Positions 1 to 5,562 of a stretch of 5,997 nucleotides of DNA are shown piece by piece. Numbering within the stretch: the stretch's first letter is position 1; every line of letters starts with the position of its first letter. Position numbers and translations under genes: made by a program. The DNA comes from Microbacteriaceae bacterium (GTDB lineage: Bacteria > Actinomycetota > Actinomycetes > Actinomycetales > Microbacteriaceae). The notes under the pieces were generated by a model. It was not told where the DNA came from. It ran no database searches and saw only the letters and a program-made list of their open reading frames with translations. The stretch spans positions 1-5,997 of the forward strand of contig JANRET010000055.1 in the NCBI GenBank assembly GCA_030725885.1, written 5' to 3'.

Positions 1-54
1 ACCCGTGCTACTGCCGTGAAAGGGCAGCGTCCTAGGCCACTAAACGATGGGGCC
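1..54 (-). tRNA. tRNA-Glu (anticodon UUC), 3' end cut by window edge
   Basis: Read on the minus strand from 54 to 1, the sequence folds as a tRNA. The acceptor 5' strand is GGCCCCA (54-48), followed by T8 and C9. The D arm is at 45-29 (GTTTAGTGGCCTAGGAC). The anticodon stem CTGCC (27-23) pairs perfectly with GGCAG (15-11) around the loop CTTTCAC, which puts anticodon TTC at 20-18. The variable region TAGCA (10-6) and the 5' strand of the T stem (CGGGT, 5-1) follow. The T loop and the 3' acceptor strand lie beyond the left edge. The layout matches bacterial tRNA-Glu closely, including the E. coli form as I remember it. The molecule decodes GAA and GAG. It is divergent from the M23 peptidase gene. 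Confidence 0.93.
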
Positions 55-87
55 GTGTCATGCCTCCGAAGACGCGCAACCTTCCGA

Positions 88-116
88 AGTTTACGGGGAA
101 TTGTTCGCCCGCGCAA
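88..116 (-). promoter_or_regulatory. possible promoter of the tRNA-Glu gene
   Basis: On the minus strand a TTGCGC (116-111) and a TAAACT (93-88) are separated by exactly 17 nt. This would start transcription near position 81, about 27 nt before the mature tRNA 5' end. The -35 matches TTGACA at 3 of 6 positions and the -10 matches TATAAT at 4 of 6, so the call rests mainly on spacing and location. Beyond this and the M23 signals I see no gene in 55-200. Confidence 0.35.
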
Positions 117-153
117 ACCGCCCGCCGCGTCACAATGACAGAGAAGCCCTCGG

Positions 154-181
154 TTGACGTTTACCCTGAAAGAACTAATGT
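154..181 (+). promoter_or_regulatory. possible promoter of the M23 peptidase gene
   Basis: TTGACG (154-159) is a good -35 match (5 of 6). TAATGT (176-181), 16 nt further on, fits the relaxed actinobacterial -10 pattern TAnnnT. The predicted transcript would start near 187-189, which leaves very little leader before the GTG at 201 and would begin inside the candidate Shine-Dalgarno. The -10 box is therefore uncertain. Confidence 0.3.
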
Positions 182-185
182 TTTC

Positions 186-191
186 GAGGGG
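186..191 (+). promoter_or_regulatory. Shine-Dalgarno deciding the M23 start (GAGGGG)
   Basis: The purine run GAGGGG at 186-191 ends 9 nt before the GTG at 201. It is the only convincing ribosome-binding sequence ahead of any in-frame start (ATG 60, ATG 135, GTG 192, GTG 201). It supports 201, where translation also begins directly with a signal peptide. Confidence 0.5.
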
Positions 192-200
192 GTGGCGGAC

Positions 201-1394
201 GTGCGCACAGTGTGGCTGAGAATTGCGGCGTTCGTTGCGACCGTAGGACTTTTGCTGGGGTCTGTCGTCACGAACGACATGGCATTCGCGGTCGAATACC
301 CGTCGTGGTCAGACGTTCTGAAGGCCCGCCAAAACATCGCTCAGAAAGAAAAGGCGATTGCCGAGCTCAAGAGCATCATTCGCGGTCTGGAAAAAAAGGC
401 GGAAACGGCAACCGCCGAAGCACAACGTGTTGGCACGTTATACCAGGAAGCGCAGCAGCTCTATGATGAGGCCGCTTACAAGGCCGACCAGTTGCAGTCG
501 CAGGCTGATGATGCCACACAGGCCGCGGATGCCTCACGAATTCGTGCCGGACAGTTTGTCTCGGAACTCGCTCGAGTCGGAAACGTCAACGTTTCGACGA
601 GCCTACTGTCCGATGCATCGGACGCAGAAAACCTGCTCAGTCGGCTTGGATTCGCTTCGATCATCGCGTCCCAAGCGGACGGCATCTACCAGGCGGCAAT
701 CCGCGACAAGAACTCCGCGCAGTCCCTGACGGACCAGGCCGAGGTTGCCAAGAAAGAACGTGACATTCTGCGCGACGCCGCCGAGGCGTCGTTCGAAATC
801 GCGCAGGACGCGGCCATTGCCGCTGAGAACGCGTTTCAGGAACAGCAGACCCATCAGGCAACGCTCCTGGCACAACTGGCCACTCTTGTCCAAAACCGTC
901 GCGTCACGGAACGTGAATACAAAGCGGGCGTCGAGGCTAACGGAACAGCCGGAAGCGACCTCCCTCCAGGCGCCATTTCGTCTAAAGGATGGGCGCGCCC
1001 CGCGGCCGGCTATATCTCGAGCAATTTTGGTTACCGAACCCACCCGATCTACAACACGGTGAAGTTCCACGCCGGCACCGACCTTGCGGGCGGCTGTGGA
1101 ATTCCGATTTACGCCGCACGCGGTGGGCAGATCGTCTACGCCGGGTGGAACGGCGGATACGGAAACTTCATCCTCATCAACCACGGCGACGGAATTACCA
1201 CGGGCTACGCCCACATCGCCACGGGCAAAACCTTTGTGCGATTCGGTGAACAGGTGTCAACCGGTACTCACATCGCGAACGTCGGCTCAACGGGCGCGTC
1301 TACCGGGTGCCACCTTCACTTCGAGGTTCGCGAGGGCGGAAGAGCCATCAATCCCGTGCCGTTCATGAAGGGCAAGGGAATCACTCTCGGGTAA
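201..1394 (+). CDS. secreted coiled-coil M23 family metallopeptidase (peptidoglycan endopeptidase)
   Basis: Predicted 397-residue exported zinc peptidase of the lysostaphin/NlpD-EnvC type (M23), expected to cut peptide cross-links in the cell wall. From the GTG at 201, residues 1-30 form a signal peptide: Arg2 and Arg7, a hydrophobic core at about 8-23, then AFA before Val31. Residues about 35-240 are rich in Ala, Gln, Glu and Lys and look like long coiled coils, as in hydrolases controlled through a helical hairpin. The M23 domain spans about 262-392. Its zinc and catalytic residues are all present: HxxxD (His290, Asp294), His338 in YAHI, and HLH (His371, His373). Cys299 and Cys370 could form a disulfide. 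An open frame runs back to an ATG at 60, but that extension has no SD, covers likely promoter DNA and would bury the signal peptide. GTG 192 is a possible alternative. The exact role (division, separation or growth) cannot be told from sequence. Confidence 0.9.
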   Translation: MRTVWLRIAAFVATVGLLLGSVVTNDMAFAVEYPSWSDVLKARQNIAQKEKAIAELKSIIRGLEKKAETATAEAQRVGTLYQEAQQLYDEAAYKADQLQSQADDATQAADASRIRAGQFVSELARVGNVNVSTSLLSDASDAENLLSRLGFASIIASQADGIYQAAIRDKNSAQSLTDQAEVAKKERDILRDAAEASFEIAQDAAIAAENAFQEQQTHQATLLAQLATLVQNRRVTEREYKAGVEANGTAGSDLPPGAISSKGWARPAAGYISSNFGYRTHPIYNTVKFHAGTDLAGGCGIPIYAARGGQIVYAGWNGGYGNFILINHGDGITTGYAHIATGKTFVRFGEQVSTGTHIANVGSTGASTGCHLHFEVREGGRAINPVPFMKGKGITLG

Positions 1395-1397
1395 TTA
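1392..1397. other. shared TAATTA: abutting convergent stop codons
   Basis: The TAA of the M23 gene (1392-1394) and the TAA of ppa (1397-1395 on the minus strand) lie back to back in a palindromic TAATTA, with no base between them. A short inverted repeat, TCACT (1381-1385) with AGTGA (1397-1401), surrounds the stops, but its 5-bp stem, 11-nt loop and missing T tract make it a poor terminator. Confidence 0.9.
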
Positions 1398-1883
1398 GTG
1401 ACCGGTTCCGAAGCGGGCGATGCCGTCTTCGACAATCTGTTCGGCCTCGGCGCGACCCTGCCAACCCTCGGTCTTGACCCACTTGCCGGGTTCGAGGTCC
1501 TTGTAGTGCTCGAAAAAGTGTTCGATTTCCTTTTTGGTGAACTCGGGGATGTCATCGATGTCTTGAATGTGCGCCCAGCGGGGGTCCTTCTCCAGAACCG
1601 CGATGACCTTGGCATCACTACCGCCGTCGTCCGTCATGTTGAAGACGGCGACCGGCCGAACCGTCAGTCCGACACCGGGGAACAGGGGGTAGTCCAGCAG
1701 GACGAGAACGTCCACCGGGTCGCCATCGAGTCCCAGGGTGTTCTCGAAAAATCCGTAATCGGTCGGGTACACGAATGTCGTGAACAATACGCGGTCGAGG
1801 AACACACGCCCGGTCTTGTGGTCGACCTCGTATTTGTTGCGGCTTCCCTTGGGGATTTCAATTACCGCTGCGTATCCGGTCAT
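1395..1883 (-). CDS. ppa: inorganic pyrophosphatase, family I
   Basis: Soluble cytoplasmic enzyme that hydrolyses PPi to two phosphates with Mg2+, pulling biosynthetic reactions forward. The 162-residue product is of normal bacterial length. The family signature DGDPVD is at residues 53-58, with metal-binding Asp53, Asp55 and Asp58 (E. coli D65, D67, D70). Other active-site residues align as well: Lys12, Glu19, Arg31, Tyr43 in YPTDYGF, Asp85, Asp90, Lys92, and Tyr127-Lys128 in HYKDLE. I see no missing catalytic residue. The ATG (1883-1881) has a strong SD, GAGGAG at 1894-1889, 5 nt upstream. The gene converges on the M23 gene with no gap and is divergent from tilS across 43 bp. In actinobacteria such as Mycobacterium, ppa likewise faces away from the tilS/hpt region. 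Confidence 0.97.
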   Translation of the reverse strand: MTGYAAVIEIPKGSRNKYEVDHKTGRVFLDRVLFTTFVYPTDYGFFENTLGLDGDPVDVLVLLDYPLFPGVGLTVRPVAVFNMTDDGGSDAKVIAVLEKDPRWAHIQDIDDIPEFTKKEIEHFFEHYKDLEPGKWVKTEGWQGRAEAEQIVEDGIARFGTGH

Positions 1884-1897
1884 GGCGACTCCTCGTG

Positions 1898-1914
1898 TCG
1901 AACAGGTTGTTCGA
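1898..1914. repeat. 17-bp perfect palindrome in the ppa/tilS divergent region; candidate operator
   Basis: TCGAACA (1898-1904), GGT, TGTTCGA (1908-1914) is a perfect 7-bp inverted repeat with a 3-nt centre. It resembles the Gram-positive and mycobacterial LexA box (TCGAAC-N4-GTTCGA), but the spacer between those arms is 5 nt, not 4. It ends one base before the inferred tilS -10 (1915-1920), lies 15 nt upstream of the ppa ATG and just outside the ppa SD. A dimeric repressor bound here could affect both genes. If the ppa transcript starts inside tilS, the repeat could also form a hairpin in its leader. An overlapping second inverted repeat, AGGTT (1904-1908) with AACCT (1916-1920), is present. 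The palindrome is seen; its function is inferred. Confidence 0.55.
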
Positions 1915-1927
1915 TAACCTTACCGAG
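1915..1927 (+). promoter_or_regulatory. inferred -10 box and leaderless start of tilS
   Basis: TAACCT (1915-1920) fits the actinobacterial -10 pattern TAnnnT and would start transcription about 7 nt later, at the G of the GTG start codon at 1927. No purine-rich SD lies before this GTG. An in-frame TAA at 1915-1917 closes the frame 4 codons upstream, so the start cannot be moved back. The -35 position (1892-1897, CTCGTG) is not a recognisable match. Confidence 0.45.
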
Positions 1928-2934
1928 TGACCGATACCAAGGGTGAGCGACGGGGAAAACTGAGCCCCGCGGTTGCTGAGGTCCGATCGGCACTCGCACA
2001 ATTTCTCGATCGCCACCCCATCGAAATCGGCGGCCTTGTCCTTGTCGCGGTGAGCGGCGGAGCCGACTCGCTCGCTCTCGCCGCCGCAACGCGCTTTATG
2101 GCCGCCCAACGAGGTTTCCGCGTGGGATCGATTGTGGTCGATCACGGTGTGCAATCGGGCAGCGCCGACATCGCCGAACGTGTAGCGGCATCCCTTCGCG
2201 CGCTGGGGCTCGACCCGGTGGAGGTCGTCCCGGTGGTGGTGGGAACCGTGGGTGGTCCCGAGGCGGCGGCGCGCGATGCCCGGTATGCCGCGCTTCGTGC
2301 GGCGGCCAAACGACTCGGCGCGGATCTAGTCCTTACTGGTCACACCCGTAACGACCAAGCCGAAACGGTGTTGTTGGGGCTCGCGCGCGGAAGCGGCCCC
2401 GGAAGTATTCGCGGAATGTCCGAGTTCGAGGACGGTATCGGTCGTCCGCTGTTGGACGTCACCCGCGGCACGACCCGGGCGGCGACAATCGCCGAAGGAT
2501 TGGATCCGTGGGACGACCCGCACAACACTGACGAGCGATTCACTCGGGTGCGCGTCCGACACAGCGTTCTGCCCGTTCTCGAGAGCGAACTCGGTCCCGG
2601 CATCGTCGATGCGCTCGCGCGAACCGCGTCGCTCGTCCGGGACGACGATGACGCTCTGGACCTTCTGGCGGCGGGGATGGCCCATCAGGTCTTGGGGGAC
2701 AACCCGGTGTCCTTCGCCGCCGCCGATGTGGCGTCTCGGCCGCGTGCTCTGCGAACCCGCATTATCCGAATCGCCGCGAAGCGAGCCTTTGGCACGACTC
2801 TCACGCGGGTGCAGACGCACGCCATCGACGCCCTTCTCGTCGACTGGCACGGCCAGGGGGCACTCGACGTTACCGGCGGTAGTGTGGTCAGGCACGATGG
2901 TCGAGTGGTGTTCACCCCAGCAAGCGAGGACTAA
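1927..2934 (+). CDS. tilS: tRNA(Ile)-lysidine synthase, short actinobacterial form
   Basis: Cytoplasmic ATP-dependent enzyme that attaches lysine to C34 of tRNA-Ile(CAU), changing its decoding from AUG to AUA and its charging from Met to Ile. The 335-residue product has the N-type ATP-pyrophosphatase fold. The PP-loop SGGADS is at residues 43-48, Asp72-His73 lie in the VVDHG strand, and the TilS signature HTRNDQAET is at 139-147, followed by a Gly-rich stretch. An RVRHSVLP-type segment near 210-217 leads to the C-terminal helical part. At this length it lacks the extra C-terminal domains of the roughly 430-residue E. coli enzyme, as is usual in actinobacteria. The GTG at 1927 is the only usable start near the N-terminus. 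The last codons carry the hpt ribosome-binding site. TilS is normally essential. Confidence 0.95.
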   Translation: MTDTKGERRGKLSPAVAEVRSALAQFLDRHPIEIGGLVLVAVSGGADSLALAAATRFMAAQRGFRVGSIVVDHGVQSGSADIAERVAASLRALGLDPVEVVPVVVGTVGGPEAAARDARYAALRAAAKRLGADLVLTGHTRNDQAETVLLGLARGSGPGSIRGMSEFEDGIGRPLLDVTRGTTRAATIAEGLDPWDDPHNTDERFTRVRVRHSVLPVLESELGPGIVDALARTASLVRDDDDALDLLAAGMAHQVLGDNPVSFAAADVASRPRALRTRIIRIAAKRAFGTTLTRVQTHAIDALLVDWHGQGALDVTGGSVVRHDGRVVFTPASED

Positions 2935-3495
2935 ATGCGGTACGACGACGTTTCGGACGAACTCGACGAGATTCTCGTCACCGAAGAACACATGCTGGCG
3001 CGACTGGCGGAGTTAGCCCGGGAAGTCGAACTCGACTACGACGGGCAGGACCTGCTCTTGGTCGGTGTGCTCAAGGGGGCTGTAATGGTCATGAGCGACC
3101 TGTCCCGCGCCCTCACCCGACCGGTCACGATGGATTGGATGGCGGTCTCGTCCTACGGTCACGGCACAACGTCCAGCGGGGTCGTCCGAATCCTCAAGGA
3201 CCTCGACATCGACATAGCGGGCAAGAACGTTCTGTTGGTCGAAGACATCATCGACACGGGGCTCACGCTGTCGTGGTTGCGGGACAACCTGTTGTCGCGC
3301 GGTGCGTCGAGCGTCAAGATTTTTGCCGCGCTTCGGAAACCGGATGCGCTGAAGGTCGACATCGTTGCGGATTACCTCGGTTTCGACATCCCGAACAAGT
3401 TCGTCGTCGGTTACGGGCTTGATTACGCTGAGAACTATCGCCATCTGCGCGACGTCGCGGTGCTGTCGCCGCGCATGTACGCCGACAGCGAATAA
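2935..3495 (+). CDS. hpt: hypoxanthine(-guanine) phosphoribosyltransferase
   Basis: Purine salvage enzyme that transfers phosphoribose from PRPP to hypoxanthine or guanine, giving IMP or GMP and PPi. The 186-residue product is of normal length for the family. It shows the [10 protein letters not shown] strand-loop near residues 41-50 that contacts pyrophosphate, the flexible-loop region around [11 protein letters not shown], and the PRPP-binding motif [10 protein letters not shown] with Glu103, Asp104 and Asp107. The C-terminal purine-site segment ([16 protein letters not shown]) is intact. The start is firm: ATG 2935-2937 follows the tilS stop directly (TAAATG), and GAGGA at 2926-2930 lies 4 nt upstream inside the tilS end, so translation is probably coupled. 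Guanine versus hypoxanthine preference cannot be judged by eye. Confidence 0.96.
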   Translation: MRYDDVSDELDEILVTEEHMLARLAELAREVELDYDGQDLLLVGVLKGAVMVMSDLSRALTRPVTMDWMAVSSYGHGTTSSGVVRILKDLDIDIAGKNVLLVEDIIDTGLTLSWLRDNLLSRGASSVKIFAALRKPDALKVDIVADYLGFDIPNKFVVGYGLDYAENYRHLRDVAVLSPRMYADSE

Positions 3496-3521
3496 CCGAT
3501 TCCGCGTCCACCTGTGCCGAG

Positions 3522-3527
3522 TACGCT
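3522..3527 (+). promoter_or_regulatory. possible ftsH -10 box (TACGCT) in the hpt-ftsH gap
   Basis: The 67-bp gap between hpt and ftsH is the longest in the rightward cluster. TACGCT at 3522-3527 fits TAnnnT and would give a start near 3534 and a leader of about 29 nt containing the ftsH SD. A -35 is weak (TTCCGC at 3500-3505, 16 nt away). It would let ftsH and folE be transcribed separately from tilS-hpt. Confidence 0.35.
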
Positions 3528-3543
3528 GGAATGACGTGTTCGA
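3527..3543. repeat. degraded copy of the ppa/tilS palindrome upstream of ftsH
   Basis: TGGAATG-ACG-TGTTCGA has the same geometry as the 1898-1914 palindrome. The right arm is identical and the left arm matches at 4 of 7 positions (T, G, A, A). It overlaps the end of the possible ftsH -10 and the predicted transcription start. GTTCGA-type words are frequent in this window's coding DNA, so the right arm alone carries little weight. Confidence 0.3.
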
Positions 3544-3546
3544 GAC

Positions 3547-3551
3547 AGGAG
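3547..3551 (+). promoter_or_regulatory. Shine-Dalgarno deciding the ftsH start (AGGAG)
   Basis: AGGAG at 3547-3551 lies 11 nt before the ATG at 3563, and a closer AAGG (3553-3556) lies 6 nt before it. Together they support 3563 over upstream in-frame starts that lie within hpt. Confidence 0.6.
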
Positions 3552-3562
3552 CAAGGCGCAGG

Positions 3563-5557
3563 ATGAAGAAATTTCTCAAGGGTCCGTGGCTGTACATCGC
3601 CGCCGGTCTGTTGATTGTGTGGTTGGGTTTTTCGTTCCTCACCACGGTTAACTACGCCCCCGTTTCGACGAAAGAGGGCCTCGCCTTCATCGCCGACGGC
3701 AAAGCCGCAGAGGTCACGGTCACCGATTTCGACCAGCGCGTCGATGTGACTTTGAAAGAGGCGGACGCCACCTACGGCGAGACCGTTCAGTTCTACTACG
3801 TCGCGCCGCGTGGCACCGAAGTCCTGCGGGTCATCACCGCCGCGAACCCCGAGAAATTCACCGACGCCGTGCCGCGCGAATCCTGGTTCGTGTCGCTGCT
3901 TGGTTTCCTCATTCCGCTTCTGATCATCGGGCTGTTGTTCTGGTTCATCGCCACCAGCGCGGGTGGTTCGCGCGGTGCGATGCAGTTCGGACGTTCGCGG
4001 GCCAAGTTGTTCACCAAGGAATCCCCGCAGGTCACGTTCGACGACGTCGCGGGTGCGGATGAAGCTCTCGAGGAACTGCACGAAATCAAGGAATTCCTGC
4101 AGAACCCCGAAAAGTTCCAAAAAGTCGGAGCCCGCATCCCGAAGGGCGTGTTGTTATACGGCCCTCCCGGAACGGGCAAGACGCTTCTCGCTCGTGCGGT
4201 CGCCGGCGAGGCCTCGGTTCCGTTCTATTCGATTTCCGGTTCCGACTTCGTCGAAATGTTCGTCGGGGTGGGTGCGAGCCGCGTCCGCGACCTGTTCGAC
4301 GTCGCAAAACAGAACTCACCCGCCATCATTTTCATCGATGAAATTGACGCCGTCGGTCGCCACCGCGGTGCCGGTATGGGCGGCGGTCACGACGAGCGTG
4401 AACAAACCCTCAACCAGCTCCTTGTGGAAATGGACGGGTTCGAGCCGGGCGTCAACGTCATCATGATTGCGGCGACAAACCGTCCCGACATCCTCGACCC
4501 CGCGCTGTTGCGCCCGGGGCGTTTCGACCGCCAGATTCAGGTGGATGCCCCCGATTCGAAGGGCCGCGCCAAGATCCTGGCCGTTCACTCGAAAGACAAG
4601 CCGATGGCGAAAGACGTCGACTTGGAAATTCTGGCTCGCAAGACTCCCGGCTACACGGGTGCGGATCTGGCGAACGTGCTTAACGAGGCGGCGCTGTTGA
4701 CCGCGCGCCAGGGTAAGAGCGAATTGACCAACGAAACCCTGGACGAGGCCGTCGACCGCGTAATGGCGGGACCGCAAAAGCGCTCGCGCATCATGAAGGA
4801 CAAGGAACGACTCATCACCGCTTATCACGAGGGCGGTCACGCACTGGCCGCCGCCGCGATGCGCCAGACCGATCCCGTCACCAAGGTGACGATCCTGCCG
4901 CGCGGACGCGCTCTGGGATACACGATGGTTGTGCCCATCGACGACAAGTACTCGATAACCCGCAACGAACTGCTCGACCAACTCGCCTACGCGATGGGCG
5001 GCCGAGTCGCCGAGGAAATCGTGTTCCAGGACCCGACAACGGGCGCTTCCAACGACATTGAAAAAGCGACGAGCATCGCCCGGCGCATGGTCACGGAATT
5101 CGGAATGACCACCGGGGTTGGTGCCGTCAAGCTCGGTTCTGGTTCGGGCGAAGTGTTCCTCGGTCGTGACGTCGGTCACCAGCGCGACTACAGCGACGGC
5201 GTCGCCGAACGGATCGATGCCGAGGTTCGCGCGTTGATCGACAACGCTCACGACGAAGCCTGGAAGGTGCTCACGGCGAACCGTCCGCTGCTGGATCAGC
5301 TGGCCAAAGAACTACTCGAGAAGGAAACGCTCGACCACAACCAGCTGGCGACGATTTTTGCCAAGGTCAAGAAACTTCCCGCGCGTCCCGTGTGGAAGTC
5401 GAACCCCAAGCGGCCCGTCTCGACGAAGGGACCGATTTCGGTGCCCAAGCGGGTGTCCGCCGAGTCACCCGCAGCACCCGCCGTGGTGAAACCCGCGGCG
5501 AAGAAAACCGCGGTCCGGAAGCCCGCCGCTGCGCGGACAAAGCCGGCCACAAAGTAG
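3563..5557 (+). CDS. ftsH: ATP-dependent zinc metalloprotease FtsH
   Basis: Membrane-anchored hexameric AAA+ protease that extracts and degrades misassembled membrane proteins and some short-lived cytoplasmic proteins. The 664-residue product has TM1 at about 9-26, an extracytoplasmic domain at about 27-107, TM2 at about 108-130, an AAA module from about 155 and an M41 peptidase domain at about 400-600. Seen motifs are Walker A GPPGTGKT (200-207), pore loop FVG (233-235), Walker B with Asp259-Glu260, the second region of homology ending LRPGRFDR, zinc site HEGGH (His422, Glu423, His426) and the third ligand Asp498. All catalytic parts are present. The last 60 residues (605-664) form a basic, low-complexity Lys/Ala/Pro tail. 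The frame stays open back into hpt (ATG 3365), but the ATG at 3563 with its SD gives the normal FtsH N-terminus (MKKFLKGPW). folE follows 5 bp after the stop. Confidence 0.97.
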   Translation: MKKFLKGPWLYIAAGLLIVWLGFSFLTTVNYAPVSTKEGLAFIADGKAAEVTVTDFDQRVDVTLKEADATYGETVQFYYVAPRGTEVLRVITAANPEKFTDAVPRESWFVSLLGFLIPLLIIGLLFWFIATSAGGSRGAMQFGRSRAKLFTKESPQVTFDDVAGADEALEELHEIKEFLQNPEKFQKVGARIPKGVLLYGPPGTGKTLLARAVAGEASVPFYSISGSDFVEMFVGVGASRVRDLFDVAKQNSPAIIFIDEIDAVGRHRGAGMGGGHDEREQTLNQLLVEMDGFEPGVNVIMIAATNRPDILDPALLRPGRFDRQIQVDAPDSKGRAKILAVHSKDKPMAKDVDLEILARKTPGYTGADLANVLNEAALLTARQGKSELTNETLDEAVDRVMAGPQKRSRIMKDKERLITAYHEGGHALAAAAMRQTDPVTKVTILPRGRALGYTMVVPIDDKYSITRNELLDQLAYAMGGRVAEEIVFQDPTTGASNDIEKATSIARRMVTEFGMTTGVGAVKLGSGSGEVFLGRDVGHQRDYSDGVAERIDAEVRALIDNAHDEAWKVLTANRPLLDQLAKELLEKETLDHNQLATIFAKVKKLPARPVWKSNPKRPVSTKGPISVPKRVSAESPAAPAVVKPAAKKTAVRKPAAARTKPATK

Positions 5558-5562
5558 TCGAT

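Noticed and set aside
171..184. GAAC-TAAT-GTTT upstream of the M23 gene as a further LexA-like site
   Set aside because: It has the correct N4 spacing, but the outer bases of both arms do not match and it overlaps an equally weak -10. This is too little to support.
603..1214. 203-codon open frame on the minus strand inside the M23 gene
   Set aside because: It is antisense to a clear M23 gene with intact catalytic motifs. Its translation is rich in Arg, Val and Gly with no recognisable domain, as expected from GC-rich codon bias.
1381..1401. TCACT/AGTGA inverted repeat as a bidirectional terminator
   Set aside because: The stem is only 5 bp with an 11-nt loop and no T tract on either side.
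1898..1914. Calling the ppa/tilS palindrome a LexA box outright
   Set aside because: The spacer between TCGAAC and GTTCGA is 5 nt, while known boxes have 4. No lexA, recA or other SOS gene is in the window, so it is reported only as a candidate operator.
1398..1946. 182-codon plus-strand frame opposite ppa
   Set aside because: The minus-strand frame gives a complete pyrophosphatase with all active-site residues and a strong SD. The plus-strand translation has no recognisable family.
3528..3540. GGAAT...GTT upstream of ftsH as a SigH-type stress promoter
   Set aside because: SigH promoters have GGAA and GTT about 18 nt apart. Here they are about 5 nt apart, and no GTT occurs at the right distance.
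3365..3562. N-terminal extension of ftsH into hpt
   Set aside because: The 66 added residues overlap the hpt C-terminus in another frame and resemble no FtsH. The ATG at 3563 has an SD and gives the usual FtsH start followed by TM1.
3314..4120. 268-codon minus-strand open frame across hpt and ftsH
   Set aside because: It spans two genes with intact family motifs on the plus strand and has no SD or known domain. It is a compositional shadow, as is the 311-codon frame at 4316-5251.
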